From the NCBI GenBank assembly GCA_030835025.1, contig JAUQWS010000125.1, positions 1-59,856 on the forward strand: DNA of 59,856 bases, in the 5' to 3' direction. A program made the translations under genes and the position numbers. Shown piece by piece: positions 37,698 through 46,385 of the stretch. Within the stretch, counting starts at the first letter, position 1; each line of letters starts with the position of its first letter. Origin of the DNA: Ignavibacteria bacterium (lineage in GTDB: Bacteria > Bacteroidota > Ignavibacteria > Tepidaquicellales > OLB5). The notes under the pieces are model-generated. The model saw only the letters and a program-made list of their open reading frames with translations, did not search any database and was not told the DNA's origin.

Positions 37698-38351
37698 TTA
37701 GAAAATTATTCCCGGGTAATTCAAAAGATACAGCACATACAAAACCGTGCACGAAACTACGGGAATTGTAAAATTATCGTCAACAGGCAGGCTTAATCCG
37801 TCAGCAACTGTTGTCACAATAACCATTATGATACCCAATACATATTCCCCTGCTGAATAGAAATATTTCGGAGTGAGCAGCGCAACAAGCAGGCCCACAA
37901 CAAAAAAAACACCGGTACCTACATATGACCTGTTGGGTGCATATAATTTCTTTCCGAAAAGCCTGCCAAGAAGTGCAGAGGTGCTGTCTGCAAATGAGAG
38001 CATTAATAATCCCGTTACGGCTATCAGCTTCGGGTAAACAAGTATGCAGAAAATTGCTGAGAGGATCACCCATGATGCACCGTTAATCCTGAACCTTTGC
38101 TTATCGTATTCGTGCTCCCTCAGCATAACTCTGAAATACTTAAGGTAGAGCCAGTAAACGGCATCACTTTTATATTTAGCAAGCTCAACAAGTGCCATAA
38201 AAAAGAGGAGCAAACCAAGAATAAGTAAGACAATATTTCTTTCAATGAAAAGGTAGCCTATGGGTATTGCAGCGGAAGAATAGTGGATCATCTTCCTGAG
38301 GATCTCACCTTTAAAGGGAGTTGAGTTATTTTCCGTTATTCCGTTTGTCAT
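37698..38351 (-). CDS. Dolichol/phytol kinase-like membrane protein
   Basis: From the ATG at 38351 the product has 217 residues (a TTG at 38354 is the alternative). It carries about seven membrane helices and the signatures of the SEC59/VTE5 CTP-dependent polyprenol kinase family: an early RKMIHYSSAAIPI, FADSTSALLGRLFGKK in the middle, and ADGLSLPVDDNFTIPV near the end. It should phosphorylate an isoprenoid or lipid alcohol. Possible substrates are polyprenol for the glycosylation enzymes or phytol/diacylglycerol; sequence alone does not decide. Confidence 0.75.
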   Translation of the reverse strand: MTNGITENNSTPFKGEILRKMIHYSSAAIPIGYLFIERNIVLLILGLLLFFMALVELAKYKSDAVYWLYLKYFRVMLREHEYDKQRFRINGASWVILSAIFCILVYPKLIAVTGLLMLSFADSTSALLGRLFGKKLYAPNRSYVGTGVFFVVGLLVALLTPKYFYSAGEYVLGIIMVIVTTVADGLSLPVDDNFTIPVVSCTVLYVLYLLNYPGIIF

Positions 38352-38370
38352 CAAGTCCTGTACAGTAACA

Positions 38371-38395
38371 AAATAAAAGTCCGCCTTAAGCGGAC
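38371..38395 (-). terminator. Rho-independent terminator after ftsH
   Basis: A 6-bp stem GTCCGC/GCGGAC (38379-38384 with 38390-38395, 5-nt loop) is followed on the minus strand by TTTTATTT. It lies about 40 bases after the ftsH stop. Confidence 0.7.
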
Positions 38396-38433
38396 CGGCT
38401 TAAAAAAATAAATTCAAATAGTGGGATAAAGTC

Positions 38434-40479
38434 TTATTCGTTTTTGGTATCGGAAATATTATCTTCCTGTTTCACTTCCGTTGTTTTCACTTCTTCTGTT
38501 TCTGCCTCTCCGTTTGTCATCTCGCCATTCACTTTTATCTTTTCAAAAGGCGGCAGGTCTTCACCCTTCATAACCCTGTCAATTTCATCTGAATCCAGGA
38601 TCTCCCTGTCAAGCAATGCTGCAGATAGCCTGTGCAGAGTATCCATGTTGTTCAATAAGACCGCTTCTGCTCTTTCCATACCCCTGTTAACGATCTTCTT
38701 CACTTCTTCATCTATCAGAATTGCGGTGTTTTCGCTGTAATCTCTGTGCTGGGAAATTTCCCTGCCAAGGAATATCTCTTCTTCCTTCTTCCCGAAAGTC
38801 AGCGGTCCAAGCTTATCGCTCATCCCCCACTCGCATACCATTTTTCTCGCAAGTGCTGTAGCCCGTTCAATATCATTGCCGGCACCGGTTGTAAGCTGGT
38901 TAAATACTATTTTTTCGGCAGCGCGCCCGCCCATTGCGTATGCAATCATTGCCTCAAGATACTCTTTTGAATATGTATGTTTTTCATCTATCGGCAGGTA
39001 TGTAGTTACTCCAAGAGCCCTGCCGCGCGGGATGATTGTTACTTTGTGCACAGGGTCAGATTCCGGCGTCATTTTTGCAACCAGTACATGCCCTATCTCA
39101 TGATACGCAGTGGTCTTTTTTTCTTTCTCAGAAATTATGAGGCTCTTTCTTTCCATTCCCATCATAACCTTATCTTTTGCCTCTTCAAAGTCCGCCATCG
39201 TCACTTTATCCTGATTCTTCCTTGCTGCAAGCAGAGCGGCTTCATTCACAAGATTGGCAATATCCGCACCGGATAACCCCGGAGTACCTTTGGCAAGTAT
39301 TTCCAGGCTAACGTTCTTTTCAAGCGGAATATTCCGCACATGGACCTTGAATATTCCCTCACGTCCTTTCACGTCCGGCCTGTCTACAACTACCTGCCTG
39401 TCAAACCTTCCCGGCCGCAGTAATGCAGGATCGAGCACATCGGGCCTGTTAGTTGCCGCTATGATAATTACTCCGGCATTCTGTTCAAAACCGTCCATTT
39501 CAACAAGCAGCTGGTTAAGAGTCTGCTCTCTTTCATCGTGTCCGCCGCCAAGTCCGGCACCGCGGTGCCTTCCGACAGCATCAATTTCGTCTATGCATAT
39601 TATACACGGGGCATTCTTCTTGCCTTTTTCAAACAGGTCGCGTACTCTGGAAGCGCCCACACCAACGAACATTTCAACAAAATCTGCACCGCTGATGGAA
39701 AAGAATGGAACTCCTGCTTCACCTGCAACTGCACGGGCAAGCAATGTTTTGCCGGTTCCCGGGGGACCCAAAAGCAATACACCGCGCGGAATTTTTCCGC
39801 CCAGCCTCTGGAATTTTGAGGGCTCCCTTAAAAACTCAATTATCTCTTCAAGCTCATACTTTGCTTCATCAGCGCCTGCAACATCCTTAAACGTCACGCG
39901 AAGCTGGCTTTCCGTAAGCATTTTTGCTTTCGATTTCCCGAACGAGAAGATTCCTTTTGAGCCGCCCGCCTGCCCCTGCATACGGCGCATTATAATTATC
40001 CAGAAAACGATAATGAGTATCCACGGCAGTGCGCCGATTAAGGGACCTATCCAGCTTGTATCCTCTTTCTCAATTCTGAAAGCAATATTTTTCTCGTTCC
40101 ACGATTTTATTACAGCATCATCAATATTTGTATAGGGCAGCAACACCGAAAATTTATCGGCAGTTATCTGGCGCGAACCGGCATTTAAGCTTTCCGGCTG
40201 CTTTAGCACTCCGTGGAATGTATATGTATTATCAAGCTTCTTAACAATTGCCTCTTTGATCTTATCTTCCTGAAGCAATCTCTGGTACTGGTCAAACCCG
40301 ATCTCTATTTCACCGCTGTCGCCTGATTTTGACCATATCATTATCAAAAAGAAACCAAACAGTATAGCGCTCCAGCCCAGGACTACTTTGAAAACCCTGT
40401 TCCAGTTAAACTCTTCATTACGCCTCCTTTTGGGAGGTTTCGGATTTGAAGATCCGTTATTTTGAAAATCGTCAGACAT
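38434..40479 (-). CDS. ftsH: ATP-dependent zinc metalloprotease FtsH
   Basis: The 681-residue product has two membrane helices (about 31-50 and 144-165) around a periplasmic domain, then an AAA domain with Walker A GPPGTGKT (238-245), pore loop [12 protein letters not shown], Walker [13 protein letters not shown], the [12 protein letters not shown], and the M41 protease motif HEIGH (His460). It degrades membrane and short-lived cytosolic proteins. The gene starts eight bases after hpt, as in many bacteria with the tilS-hpt-ftsH order, but here tilS is not adjacent. Confidence 0.97.
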   Translation of the reverse strand: MSDDFQNNGSSNPKPPKRRRNEEFNWNRVFKVVLGWSAILFGFFLIMIWSKSGDSGEIEIGFDQYQRLLQEDKIKEAIVKKLDNTYTFHGVLKQPESLNAGSRQITADKFSVLLPYTNIDDAVIKSWNEKNIAFRIEKEDTSWIGPLIGALPWILIIVFWIIIMRRMQGQAGGSKGIFSFGKSKAKMLTESQLRVTFKDVAGADEAKYELEEIIEFLREPSKFQRLGGKIPRGVLLLGPPGTGKTLLARAVAGEAGVPFFSISGADFVEMFVGVGASRVRDLFEKGKKNAPCIICIDEIDAVGRHRGAGLGGGHDEREQTLNQLLVEMDGFEQNAGVIIIAATNRPDVLDPALLRPGRFDRQVVVDRPDVKGREGIFKVHVRNIPLEKNVSLEILAKGTPGLSGADIANLVNEAALLAARKNQDKVTMADFEEAKDKVMMGMERKSLIISEKEKKTTAYHEIGHVLVAKMTPESDPVHKVTIIPRGRALGVTTYLPIDEKHTYSKEYLEAMIAYAMGGRAAEKIVFNQLTTGAGNDIERATALARKMVCEWGMSDKLGPLTFGKKEEEIFLGREISQHRDYSENTAILIDEEVKKIVNRGMERAEAVLLNNMDTLHRLSAALLDREILDSDEIDRVMKGEDLPPFEKIKVNGEMTNGEAETEEVKTTEVKQEDNISDTKNE

Positions 40480-40487
40480 CTAATTAA

Positions 40488-41081
40488 TTAATTTCTTAGA
40501 ATAAAAATTTCTTTAAGGTTCCTGTATTTCTGCGCATAGTCCAGTCCGTAACCCACAACAAACTTATTCGGAATTTTGAATCCAACATACTTGATACCGA
40601 AATCGAGGCTGCTTATTCCTTTCTTAAACAAGAGCGCCGCAAACTGAAGCGATGCCGGGTTATGAGAAAGCACAAGATCTCTTATATATTTTATCGAAAG
40701 CCCCGAATCAATTATATCTTCAACAATTATGATATCTCTGCCCTCGATTGTGCAGTTCAGGTCTTTAAGCAGCTTTACATCACCCGATGAAATCTTGCTA
40801 TCACCGTAGCTTGAAAGCTTCAAAAAATCTATTTCTGTTTCAAGCTTCACCTCTCTTACAAGGTCACTGATAAAAATAAAAGAACCGTTTAAAACTCCGA
40901 TAAAGATGGGTATCTTTCCTTTGTAATCTTTATCGATCTTCGCAGCAAGTTTCCTGACCCTGCTTTTTATTTCTTTCCTGCTGATGTACCGTTTCAGTTT
41001 GCTTTTTTTTAGCTGAGCTGATGATTTTTCACCTCCTGTTACGGTTACTTTTTGAAGGCCGGAATTTTGCTGTAAATTCAA
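40488..41081 (-). CDS. hpt: Hypoxanthine phosphoribosyltransferase
   Basis: The 197-residue product has the PRTase PRPP loop IIIVEDIIDSGLS, the N-terminal RKEIKSRVRKLAAKIDKDYK, GVLNGSFIFISDLVREV, and the C-terminal NKFVVGYGLDYAQKYRN, all typical of type I purine PRTases. It salvages hypoxanthine and guanine. The best in-frame start is TTG at 41081, which gives an N-terminal extension of about 25 residues with no recognisable signal. A strong AGGAGGTGA sequence lies inside this extension without a suitable in-frame start codon after it, so the true start is uncertain. Upstream is rpsU, not tilS. Confidence 0.92.
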   Translation of the reverse strand: MNLQQNSGLQKVTVTGGEKSSAQLKKSKLKRYISRKEIKSRVRKLAAKIDKDYKGKIPIFIGVLNGSFIFISDLVREVKLETEIDFLKLSSYGDSKISSGDVKLLKDLNCTIEGRDIIIVEDIIDSGLSIKYIRDLVLSHNPASLQFAALLFKKGISSLDFGIKYVGFKIPNKFVVGYGLDYAQKYRNLKEIFILRN

Positions 41082-41149
41082 AATTTATAACAACTTTTTG
41101 ATAAAAGCAGTTTCAAAAATCAGCTTTATTGATGAAAAATATCCATAAT

Positions 41150-41187
41150 AAAAAACCCATCCTTCGTTTGTTCAGTACCGGATGGGG
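41150..41187 (-). terminator. Rho-independent terminator of rpsU
   Basis: A 7-bp stem CCCATCC/GGATGGG (41156-41162 with 41180-41186) is followed on the minus strand by six T residues. It lies about 25 bases after the rpsU stop. Confidence 0.75.
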
Positions 41188-41212
41188 CAAATCTTTAAGC
41201 AAGAAGCGTTCT

Positions 41213-41413
41213 TTAACTTACACTTTCTTCAGCAAGAGTTCTCTTGTTCCTACGGATAGCCTTAGCCTTTTTCATTCTTTTCTTGATTGAAGGTTTCACG
41301 AAAAAGCCCCTTTTCCTTACTTCTTTAAGTACTCCCGCTTTTTCATATTTCTTCTTGAATCTCTTGAGAACCTTATCAATGGACTCGTTTTCCTGGATTG
41401 TTACTTTGATCAA
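41213..41413 (-). CDS. rpsU: 30S ribosomal protein S21
   Basis: The 66-residue product matches S21 (VTIQENESIDKVLKRFKKKY, then FFVKPSIKKRMKKAKAIRRN), the small basic protein of the 30S platform near the anti-SD. The start is TTG at 41413, preceded by GGGGTG ten bases upstream. It has its own promoter box and terminator, so it is probably a single-gene unit. Confidence 0.95.
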   Translation of the reverse strand: MIKVTIQENESIDKVLKRFKKKYEKAGVLKEVRKRGFFVKPSIKKRMKKAKAIRRNKRTLAEESVS

Positions 41414-41467
41414 ATGATTTTCACCCCTTTATTGGTTTTGACCGTGTTATTTATGATTTTTAGCTTA

Positions 41468-41475
41468 CAAATATA
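41468..41475 (-). promoter_or_regulatory. Candidate -7 box of rpsU
   Basis: TATATTTG on the minus strand (41475 to 41468) lies 54 bases before the rpsU start. A TTTG (41504 to 41501) is 25 bases upstream, slightly too far for the usual spacer. Confidence 0.45.
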
Positions 41476-41638
41476 AGGATTTCATAATTTAAAAACACCA
41501 CAAATTCTGCGCATTTTATTGAGTTGTTTGTGGATTTGCGCGGCTATTTGTTTGTCCGGACTTTGTTTTTGAATAAAGTTATTTCATTGAAAACCCCTTA
41601 AATATATGTTAATTTAAGGTAACTAAGGCCCTGTATTT

Positions 41639-42892
41639 ATGAAACGCCTCATACTCTTTGAACTAATCTTAATTTTCTTCGCCACCACATTCGAGACTGA
41701 CTCTCCGCCGGGCTGGTTTCAGCAGGTATTGCCGGTGAATGACCAGATAAATGATATCTTTTTTTTGGATAGTTTAACAGGCTGGGTAGTGACTGCCGGT
41801 GCAAGCTCCGGAAGTGATACAGGGTACGTAATGAAAACAACCGATGGCGGAAATAGCTGGTCGGTTCAGCTAAACCAGATATTGAATTTGAATGTTGTGC
41901 AGTTTTTAGATGCAAATACAGGCTATGCAGGCGGTGGCTATGGGTTCCCAAGGATTATAAAAACAACCAATGCAGGCAATAGCTGGAATAACACAACACC
42001 AATAGGTAATGTAACGATTACAGATATGTATTTTATAAATAAAGACACCGGATGGGCGTGTGATGACGATCCAATTGGCGGCGGCTTATGGCGAACAACA
42101 AACGGAAGCAGCACCTGGCAGCCGCAGCTGGGGGCGAGTTTTTCTCCAAAGAAGCTGTTCTTTTTAAATAAAGATACAGGGTGGGTAGTTTGCAACTCCA
42201 ATCTATTATACAGAACTACAGATAGTGGTTTAAATTGGGAATTACAAGCTACTCTCGCTCAACAACTTAACGATATATATTTTTTTAACCAGTTAACTGG
42301 TATATTAACATCCGGTGTCAGCTATAAAACGACAAATGGAGGTTTCAACTGGGTTCTTTCAAATGATGGAGGTATTAAGATTACATTTGCAAATGATACG
42401 CTTGGCTGGGCAGGAAGTAACTTTAACAGAATTATGAAAACTACGAATGGAGGCAATAGTTGGTTCAGGCAGGCCTCTCCTATTTTTGATAACTCATCAA
42501 CACAGGCAATTGATACTCTAAAAGCATGGGCGGGTGGAACTGGTTTGGTCAGAACAACAGATGGCGGTGGACCGCCTATTGGCATACAGTGGATAGGTAA
42601 CGAAGTACCGGATAATTTTATTCTTTATCAGAATTACCCAAATCCATTTAATCCTGTAACAAACATCAAATACAGCATAATGTCAAACATGAAACGTCAA
42701 ACGTCAAACGTGAGACTTGTTATTTTTGATATTACCGGAAAAGAAGTGAAAAAGCTTGTTGATAAAGATCAGAGTGCAGGTACATATTTAGTCGATTGGA
42801 ACGCTTCCGGCTTTTCATCAGGAGTATATTTTTATTCTTTGATGATTGAAGATAACCTGATTGACACAAAGAAAATGCTTATGATAAAATAA
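41639..42892 (+). CDS. T9SS-secreted Ycf48/BNR-like protein (copy 1)
   Basis: The 417-residue product starts with a hydrophobic signal (MKRLILFELILIFFATTF) and has about seven repeats of the type KTTDGGNSW/DTGWV, forming a Ycf48-like propeller, then a T9SS type A sorting domain (NYPNPFNPVTNIKYS, DWNASGFSSGVYFYSLM, ending KKMLMIK). The first 29 bases and the first residues are the same as those of the third gene in this cluster (43901-45184), so they are paralogs. The protein should be a surface or secreted protein; function unknown. Confidence 0.9.
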   Translation: MKRLILFELILIFFATTFETDSPPGWFQQVLPVNDQINDIFFLDSLTGWVVTAGASSGSDTGYVMKTTDGGNSWSVQLNQILNLNVVQFLDANTGYAGGGYGFPRIIKTTNAGNSWNNTTPIGNVTITDMYFINKDTGWACDDDPIGGGLWRTTNGSSTWQPQLGASFSPKKLFFLNKDTGWVVCNSNLLYRTTDSGLNWELQATLAQQLNDIYFFNQLTGILTSGVSYKTTNGGFNWVLSNDGGIKITFANDTLGWAGSNFNRIMKTTNGGNSWFRQASPIFDNSSTQAIDTLKAWAGGTGLVRTTDGGGPPIGIQWIGNEVPDNFILYQNYPNPFNPVTNIKYSIMSNMKRQTSNVRLVIFDITGKEVKKLVDKDQSAGTYLVDWNASGFSSGVYFYSLMIEDNLIDTKKMLMIK

Positions 42893-42906
42893 ATTAAGTA
42901 TTTCAA

Positions 42907-43899
42907 TTGAAGATCAATAAAATATTTCAGGCAGCAGTTGCAGTTATACTGCCGGTTGTATATTTTTATTTAATGGGCGGATTCAACAGTACTGCACCAT
43001 CTCAAACTGAACAGGTAATCATTGATCCCTTGTCTGTCATCAGTCGTGATTTTCTCCGCTATGCTGCGGATAAGAAGATTCAGCCAACCGGTCTCTGCGG
43101 GAAAGAAAAGAGTGATTCAGCCTCCTCTGTACTTATTAACAGGCTCGTTCTCTCTCAAAGACTTGATATTAAAGTCATTCATGATACTTCACATATTTCA
43201 GGCATGGGTTTAGGATTCAGAAAGCTGTACGGGTATTTTGAAAAGGATTCAGGCGGCAAAGAAATAATATATGTATCAACCGGGAATTACGAAGACGGAA
43301 GAACTCCTCTTCAGAAGGGTTACATTGCACAGAATGTTTCCTCAGGGAAACAGTCCGGAACTTTGCTTCATTCTGCAGATATTGGCTCATGGTATCTGAA
43401 GCCAAGTCTGAAGATAAGGAAAGCGGATTTCAGTCCGGCAGATACAAGGCCAGTGGCAGCGGTTGTAACCGTAAATTTTGAAGGTAAGGTCATTGATTCA
43501 ACTATTTTGAAAGTCAGGAATTTTTCTGATCTGCAGGGCAAATACGACGGCGGGTTTAAGAATAGATTCATGACTGAGTATGAAAAGCCGGGCGACAATT
43601 TTAGCATTTCAAACCGTGAGATGTTTGCAGGAAGCAGCACCTCCGCACTTTTTGATATAAAGATATACTGGTTCGGTGAAGTTGATCTTTGGCTTGAAAA
43701 AGTAATGCTCGATGATGAAATCGCAAATCAGCTTCTGGAAGGGCAATACACTTCAAAAATAATTGAATCCTCATCGCCGGGGTTATTCGATTGTGTTATT
43801 ACAGGCGTATGTAACGGAAAGTATAGTCAAGCGAATTCTATTTCTCTTAATTATGTGCTCAATATTATGAGTGCACACCTGAACAAAACTGCTAATTAA
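42907..43899 (+). CDS. Hypothetical exported protein between two T9SS paralogs
   Basis: The 330-residue product begins at TTG 42907 (no in-frame ATG precedes its membrane segment) with a likely N-terminal anchor or signal (FQAAVAVILPVVYFYLMGG). The middle part is soluble; the region SALFDIKIYWFGEVDLWLEKVMLDD resembles a phrase I associate with carbohydrate-binding modules of secreted proteins in this group, a weak clue. It has no T9SS sorting domain. It lies 14 bases after one paralog and one base before the next, so it is translated with them. Function unknown. Confidence 0.6.
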   Translation: MKINKIFQAAVAVILPVVYFYLMGGFNSTAPSQTEQVIIDPLSVISRDFLRYAADKKIQPTGLCGKEKSDSASSVLINRLVLSQRLDIKVIHDTSHISGMGLGFRKLYGYFEKDSGGKEIIYVSTGNYEDGRTPLQKGYIAQNVSSGKQSGTLLHSADIGSWYLKPSLKIRKADFSPADTRPVAAVVTVNFEGKVIDSTILKVRNFSDLQGKYDGGFKNRFMTEYEKPGDNFSISNREMFAGSSTSALFDIKIYWFGEVDLWLEKVMLDDEIANQLLEGQYTSKIIESSSPGLFDCVITGVCNGKYSQANSISLNYVLNIMSAHLNKTAN

Positions 43900-43900
43900 T

Positions 43901-45184
43901 ATGAAACGCCTCATACTCTTTGAACTAATTTTAATATTTTTAGCCACGACCTTTGAGAGTGACTCTCCTCCTGGTTGGTTTCAGCAGAGCATTTCTCTTG
44001 GTAATAAATTAATTTCAGATATTCAGTTCCTTGATTCTTTGAACGGATGGGCTGCAACTGATTGGGGTCCAACTTTTGATACAGGCTATGTCTTTAGAAC
44101 AAGTAATGGCGGCAATAATTGGGAGTTTCAATACAGGTATCCGGCGAGTTTTACTGTGATACAAATGATAGATTATGATACTGGGTATATTGCCGGTTCA
44201 ACAGGTTTTGGGAAAATGTGGAAGACTACTAATGGTGGGATAAACTGGAATATTGTATCAAATTTTTCAGCAAGCCCGATGACGGATTTGCATTTTGTAA
44301 ACGTAAACACTGGCTGGATATGCAGTGATGATATATTGGATGGGGGATTGTTTAAGACAACAGACGGTGGTTTAAACTGGGAAACACAATTAAACCAAAC
44401 CTACCAGCCTGTAAGTATATTTTTTATAAACAGTGATACTGGGTGGGTAGGAACATCAGAGACAAATGGAAGACTTTTTAAAACTGTAAATGGCGGAGCA
44501 AATTGGAATTTACAGTTTACCTCGATCGCACATATTGAATCAATATTTTTTTTAACAACGCTAAAAGGATGGATCAGAGGAGGGACTGCGGGTACTAATG
44601 GAATAGCCTTTACAACAAATAGCGGACTAAATTGGATAAACGGACAAGGAGAAATTGGAGGTTATGATGTCAAATTTATGACTGATTCGATAGGATATGC
44701 CGGAGGTGGAAGTCAGCCACTTAGAATAATTAAATCTACCGATGGCGGCAAAAATTGGGGTTATCAATCAGCACAAGTAACTCCGGACATTTCAGTATCT
44801 GTTATTTGTAATGATACTCTAAATGCTTGGGCGGGTAAGCAAATCCTTATCCATACTACTGACGGCGGAGGACCATTGTTCTTAGGTATAAATCAAATCA
44901 GTACTGAAATACCTACAGATTATAAGCTTTATCAGAACTATCCAAATCCATTCAATCCGTTAACAAATATTATATACCAGATACCAGATAACAAATCGAA
45001 TGTCAAGATAACAGTATTTGATATTACAGGAAAAGAGTTGGTAAAGCTTGTAGATATGGAGCAAAGCGCCGGTACTTATGTGGTTGACTGGAATGCTGCC
45101 GGATATTCATCCGGAGTATATTTTTATTCATTGATAATAAATGGAATTAGAGTTGACACAAAGAAAATGCTTATGATAAAATAG
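43901..45184 (+). CDS. T9SS-secreted Ycf48/BNR-like protein (copy 2)
   Basis: The 427-residue product is the paralog of 41639-42892. It shares the signal sequence MKRLILFELILIFLATTFES, the DSPPGWFQQ entry, the propeller repeats (RTSNGGNNW, KTTNGGINW, KTTDGGLNW), and the sorting domain (NYPNPFNPLTNIIYQ, DWNAAGYSSGVYFYSL, KKMLMIK). It starts one base after the hypothetical protein. A duplicated T9SS cargo with an unrelated gene between is notable. Function unknown. Confidence 0.9.
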   Translation: MKRLILFELILIFLATTFESDSPPGWFQQSISLGNKLISDIQFLDSLNGWAATDWGPTFDTGYVFRTSNGGNNWEFQYRYPASFTVIQMIDYDTGYIAGSTGFGKMWKTTNGGINWNIVSNFSASPMTDLHFVNVNTGWICSDDILDGGLFKTTDGGLNWETQLNQTYQPVSIFFINSDTGWVGTSETNGRLFKTVNGGANWNLQFTSIAHIESIFFLTTLKGWIRGGTAGTNGIAFTTNSGLNWINGQGEIGGYDVKFMTDSIGYAGGGSQPLRIIKSTDGGKNWGYQSAQVTPDISVSVICNDTLNAWAGKQILIHTTDGGGPLFLGINQISTEIPTDYKLYQNYPNPFNPLTNIIYQIPDNKSNVKITVFDITGKELVKLVDMEQSAGTYVVDWNAAGYSSGVYFYSLIINGIRVDTKKMLMIK

Positions 45185-45225
45185 AAAACTTCATCCTGTA
45201 ATCCCGTATAAGGGGAGTTCTTATT

Positions 45226-45436
45226 TTTCCCCCGTTGTTGGTGTTTTCACCAACAACAAATACAGCCAGCAACACGCGCTACCTCATCAATCGCTCTGAA
45301 TAACTCATCAAAGGTTCCGGCCCGTATCCTCTTTGTAATTTTCTCCCCATTGTTGGTGTTGTCACCAACAACACACTATTCATCAATTGCCTATGAATAA
45401 TTCGTCAAAGGTTCCGGCCTGTATTTTCTTTGTAAT
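45226..45436. repeat. Two direct repeats each carrying a hairpin
   Basis: Copy A (45226-45339) and copy B (45342-45436) each have a hairpin (GTTGTTGGTG/CACCAACAAC at 45234-45257 and a nine-bp version at 45350-45371) followed by a shared 55-base tail (45285-45339 and 45381-45436). The shared tail includes TCAAAGGTTCCGGCC and CTTTGTAAT with only a few differences. No T-run follows either hairpin. They look like copies of one short element. Confidence 0.7.
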
Positions 45437-45524
45437 AAAGTCCTGCCGGTGAAAATATGTAGTCGTGAAACTCTCTCACAAATTCCTACTTGGTTATGTA
45501 AGCACAAAGTTTTTAGCTTTCAAT

Positions 45525-45744
45525 CCCCTTTCGTTTTTGTGAAGGGGGGATGTGGGTCTAAAATATGTTAATACTGATAATTTATCCTGTTTTATTTTCC
45601 ATCTAAGATCCTAAAAGGGGGTTTAGCTTTTGACCATAGCAAAGCAACCCCCATCATTGTCTTCAGAATACCTTTATGCATTATTCTATTTGCATTACAT
45701 AGGTGATCACGTACAACATCCCCCCTTTTCAGAGGCAAAGGGGG
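45525..45744. repeat. Three C/G-run hairpins
   Basis: Stems of C-run plus T-run against A-run plus G-run occur at 45525-45547, and 45721-45744 (CCCCCTTT/AAAGGGGG). A third at 45617-45652 is the inverse type (GGGGGTT/AACCCCC) and continues after a two-base bulge with GCTTT/AAAGC. Similar sequences are common intergenic elements in related genomes, so they are probably degraded small repeats. Confidence 0.55.
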
Positions 45745-45786
45745 CATGAAAACCATACACTTATCATAAAATATCTTGCCCTGCTC

Positions 45787-45816
45787 TTGACAAATGCGAA
45801 TTCCCTATTATATTTG
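45787..45816 (+). promoter_or_regulatory. Bacteroidota-type promoter in the gene-free region
   Basis: TTG at 45787-45789, a 19-base spacer and TATATTTG at 45809-45816 form a perfect -33/-7 pair pointing toward the foldase operon. The same stretch also contains TTGACA (45787-45792). A transcript from about 45823 would begin with the two strong hairpins at 45847-45893, and could be a long structured leader of the operon or a separate small RNA. Confidence 0.5.
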
Positions 45817-45846
45817 TATAATATATGCTTGTGGCATATATTCTCC

Positions 45847-45893
45847 TCCCCCTCTCCATTTTTGGAGAGGGGGAAGGCGCACCTATGGTGCGC
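45847..45893. repeat. Two adjacent strong hairpins
   Basis: An 11-bp stem (45847-45857 with 45864-45874, loop ATTTTT) is followed two bases later by a 7-bp stem GCGCACC/GGTGCGC (45877-45883 with 45887-45893, 3-nt loop). Neither is followed by a T-run. Together they would form a stable structure near the 5' end of a transcript from the 45787 promoter. Confidence 0.6.
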
Positions 45894-46021
45894 AGGGGGT
45901 GAGGAGTTTAACTGATTAACTAATCTAGCATTGTTATGTTCTTTCTCATTTCAAAACATCGTTCTTTTAAATTCTATGGAAAACATATACATGAAAGCCC
46001 GTACGCATTCTGGGGGACTCA

Positions 46022-46221
46022 GTACGCTGCGTACAGCGGTCATTTGTGCCGCTTTGAAATTGAAATGTTTCGTTTTTGCACCGCAATCGCCAAGGGTTGG
46101 TTCTGGAGAAAAAAAAATGTGTCAGTACGCTGCGTACGCCGGTAAAATATCTGTTTTTACAACACGGGACCTTTCTTTGTACGCTGCGTACTCGAGATTT
46201 TGACCAAAGTACGGTGCGTAC
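46022..46221. repeat. Array of four interrupted palindromes GTACGCTGCGTAC
   Basis: The 13-base sequence GTACGC-T-GCGTAC occurs at 46022-46034, 46125-46137 and 46179-46191; a variant GTACGGTGCGTAC is at 46209-46221. A half site GTACGC sits at 46001-46006. The repeat distances are 103, 54 and 30 bases. The last site is 165 bases before the start of the foldase operon. The flanks are not alike, apart from a preceding A in three copies. The pattern suits a dimeric DNA-binding protein or short hairpins. Confidence 0.75.
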
Positions 46222-46385
46222 AGACTGTTTCGAAGGGGTGAGGAGAAAACCATTGTGGAGTGATAAGAAAACCAAAAGGGAGATTTGATGGCCTGAATAT
46301 TAAGCTAATTGCATTGAAACTATATATATTAATGCCTAAAATAGTAGACTATTTTCCTGAAAATCAAAACATTTACATACTTTCT

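Larger units (their letters stand above)
45185..46385. other. 1.2-kb gene-free region rich in hairpins and repeats
   Basis: No reading frame with a convincing start or known pattern is seen on either strand. The region holds a direct repeat pair (45226-45436), C/G-run hairpins (45525-45744), a promoter-like pair (45787-45816), two adjacent strong hairpins (45847-45893) and four interrupted palindromes (46022-46221), all listed separately. It separates the T9SS cassette from the foldase operon on the same strand. Confidence 0.6.

Noticed and set aside
39254-40135. A 293-codon open frame antisense to ftsH
   Set aside because: It mirrors the codon pattern of ftsH, has no recognisable motif, and the opposite strand encodes a full ftsH with all catalytic motifs.
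45234-45257. Hairpin as terminator of the T9SS gene ending at 45184
   Set aside because: The stem is strong but no T-run follows on either strand, and it recurs within a direct repeat.
46022-46221. CRISPR array
   Set aside because: The repeat is only 13 bases, a palindrome, and the spacers are of unequal length (90, 41 and 17 bases); no cas genes are near.
45703-46288. Several short open frames in the hairpin-rich gap
   Set aside because: They overlap on both strands, arise from palindromes, and have no RBS or domain pattern.
46260-46385. N-terminal extension of the PpiC-like lipoprotein
   Set aside because: The extension would bury the lipoprotein signal 42 residues inside the protein; ATG 46386 gives a normal signal length.
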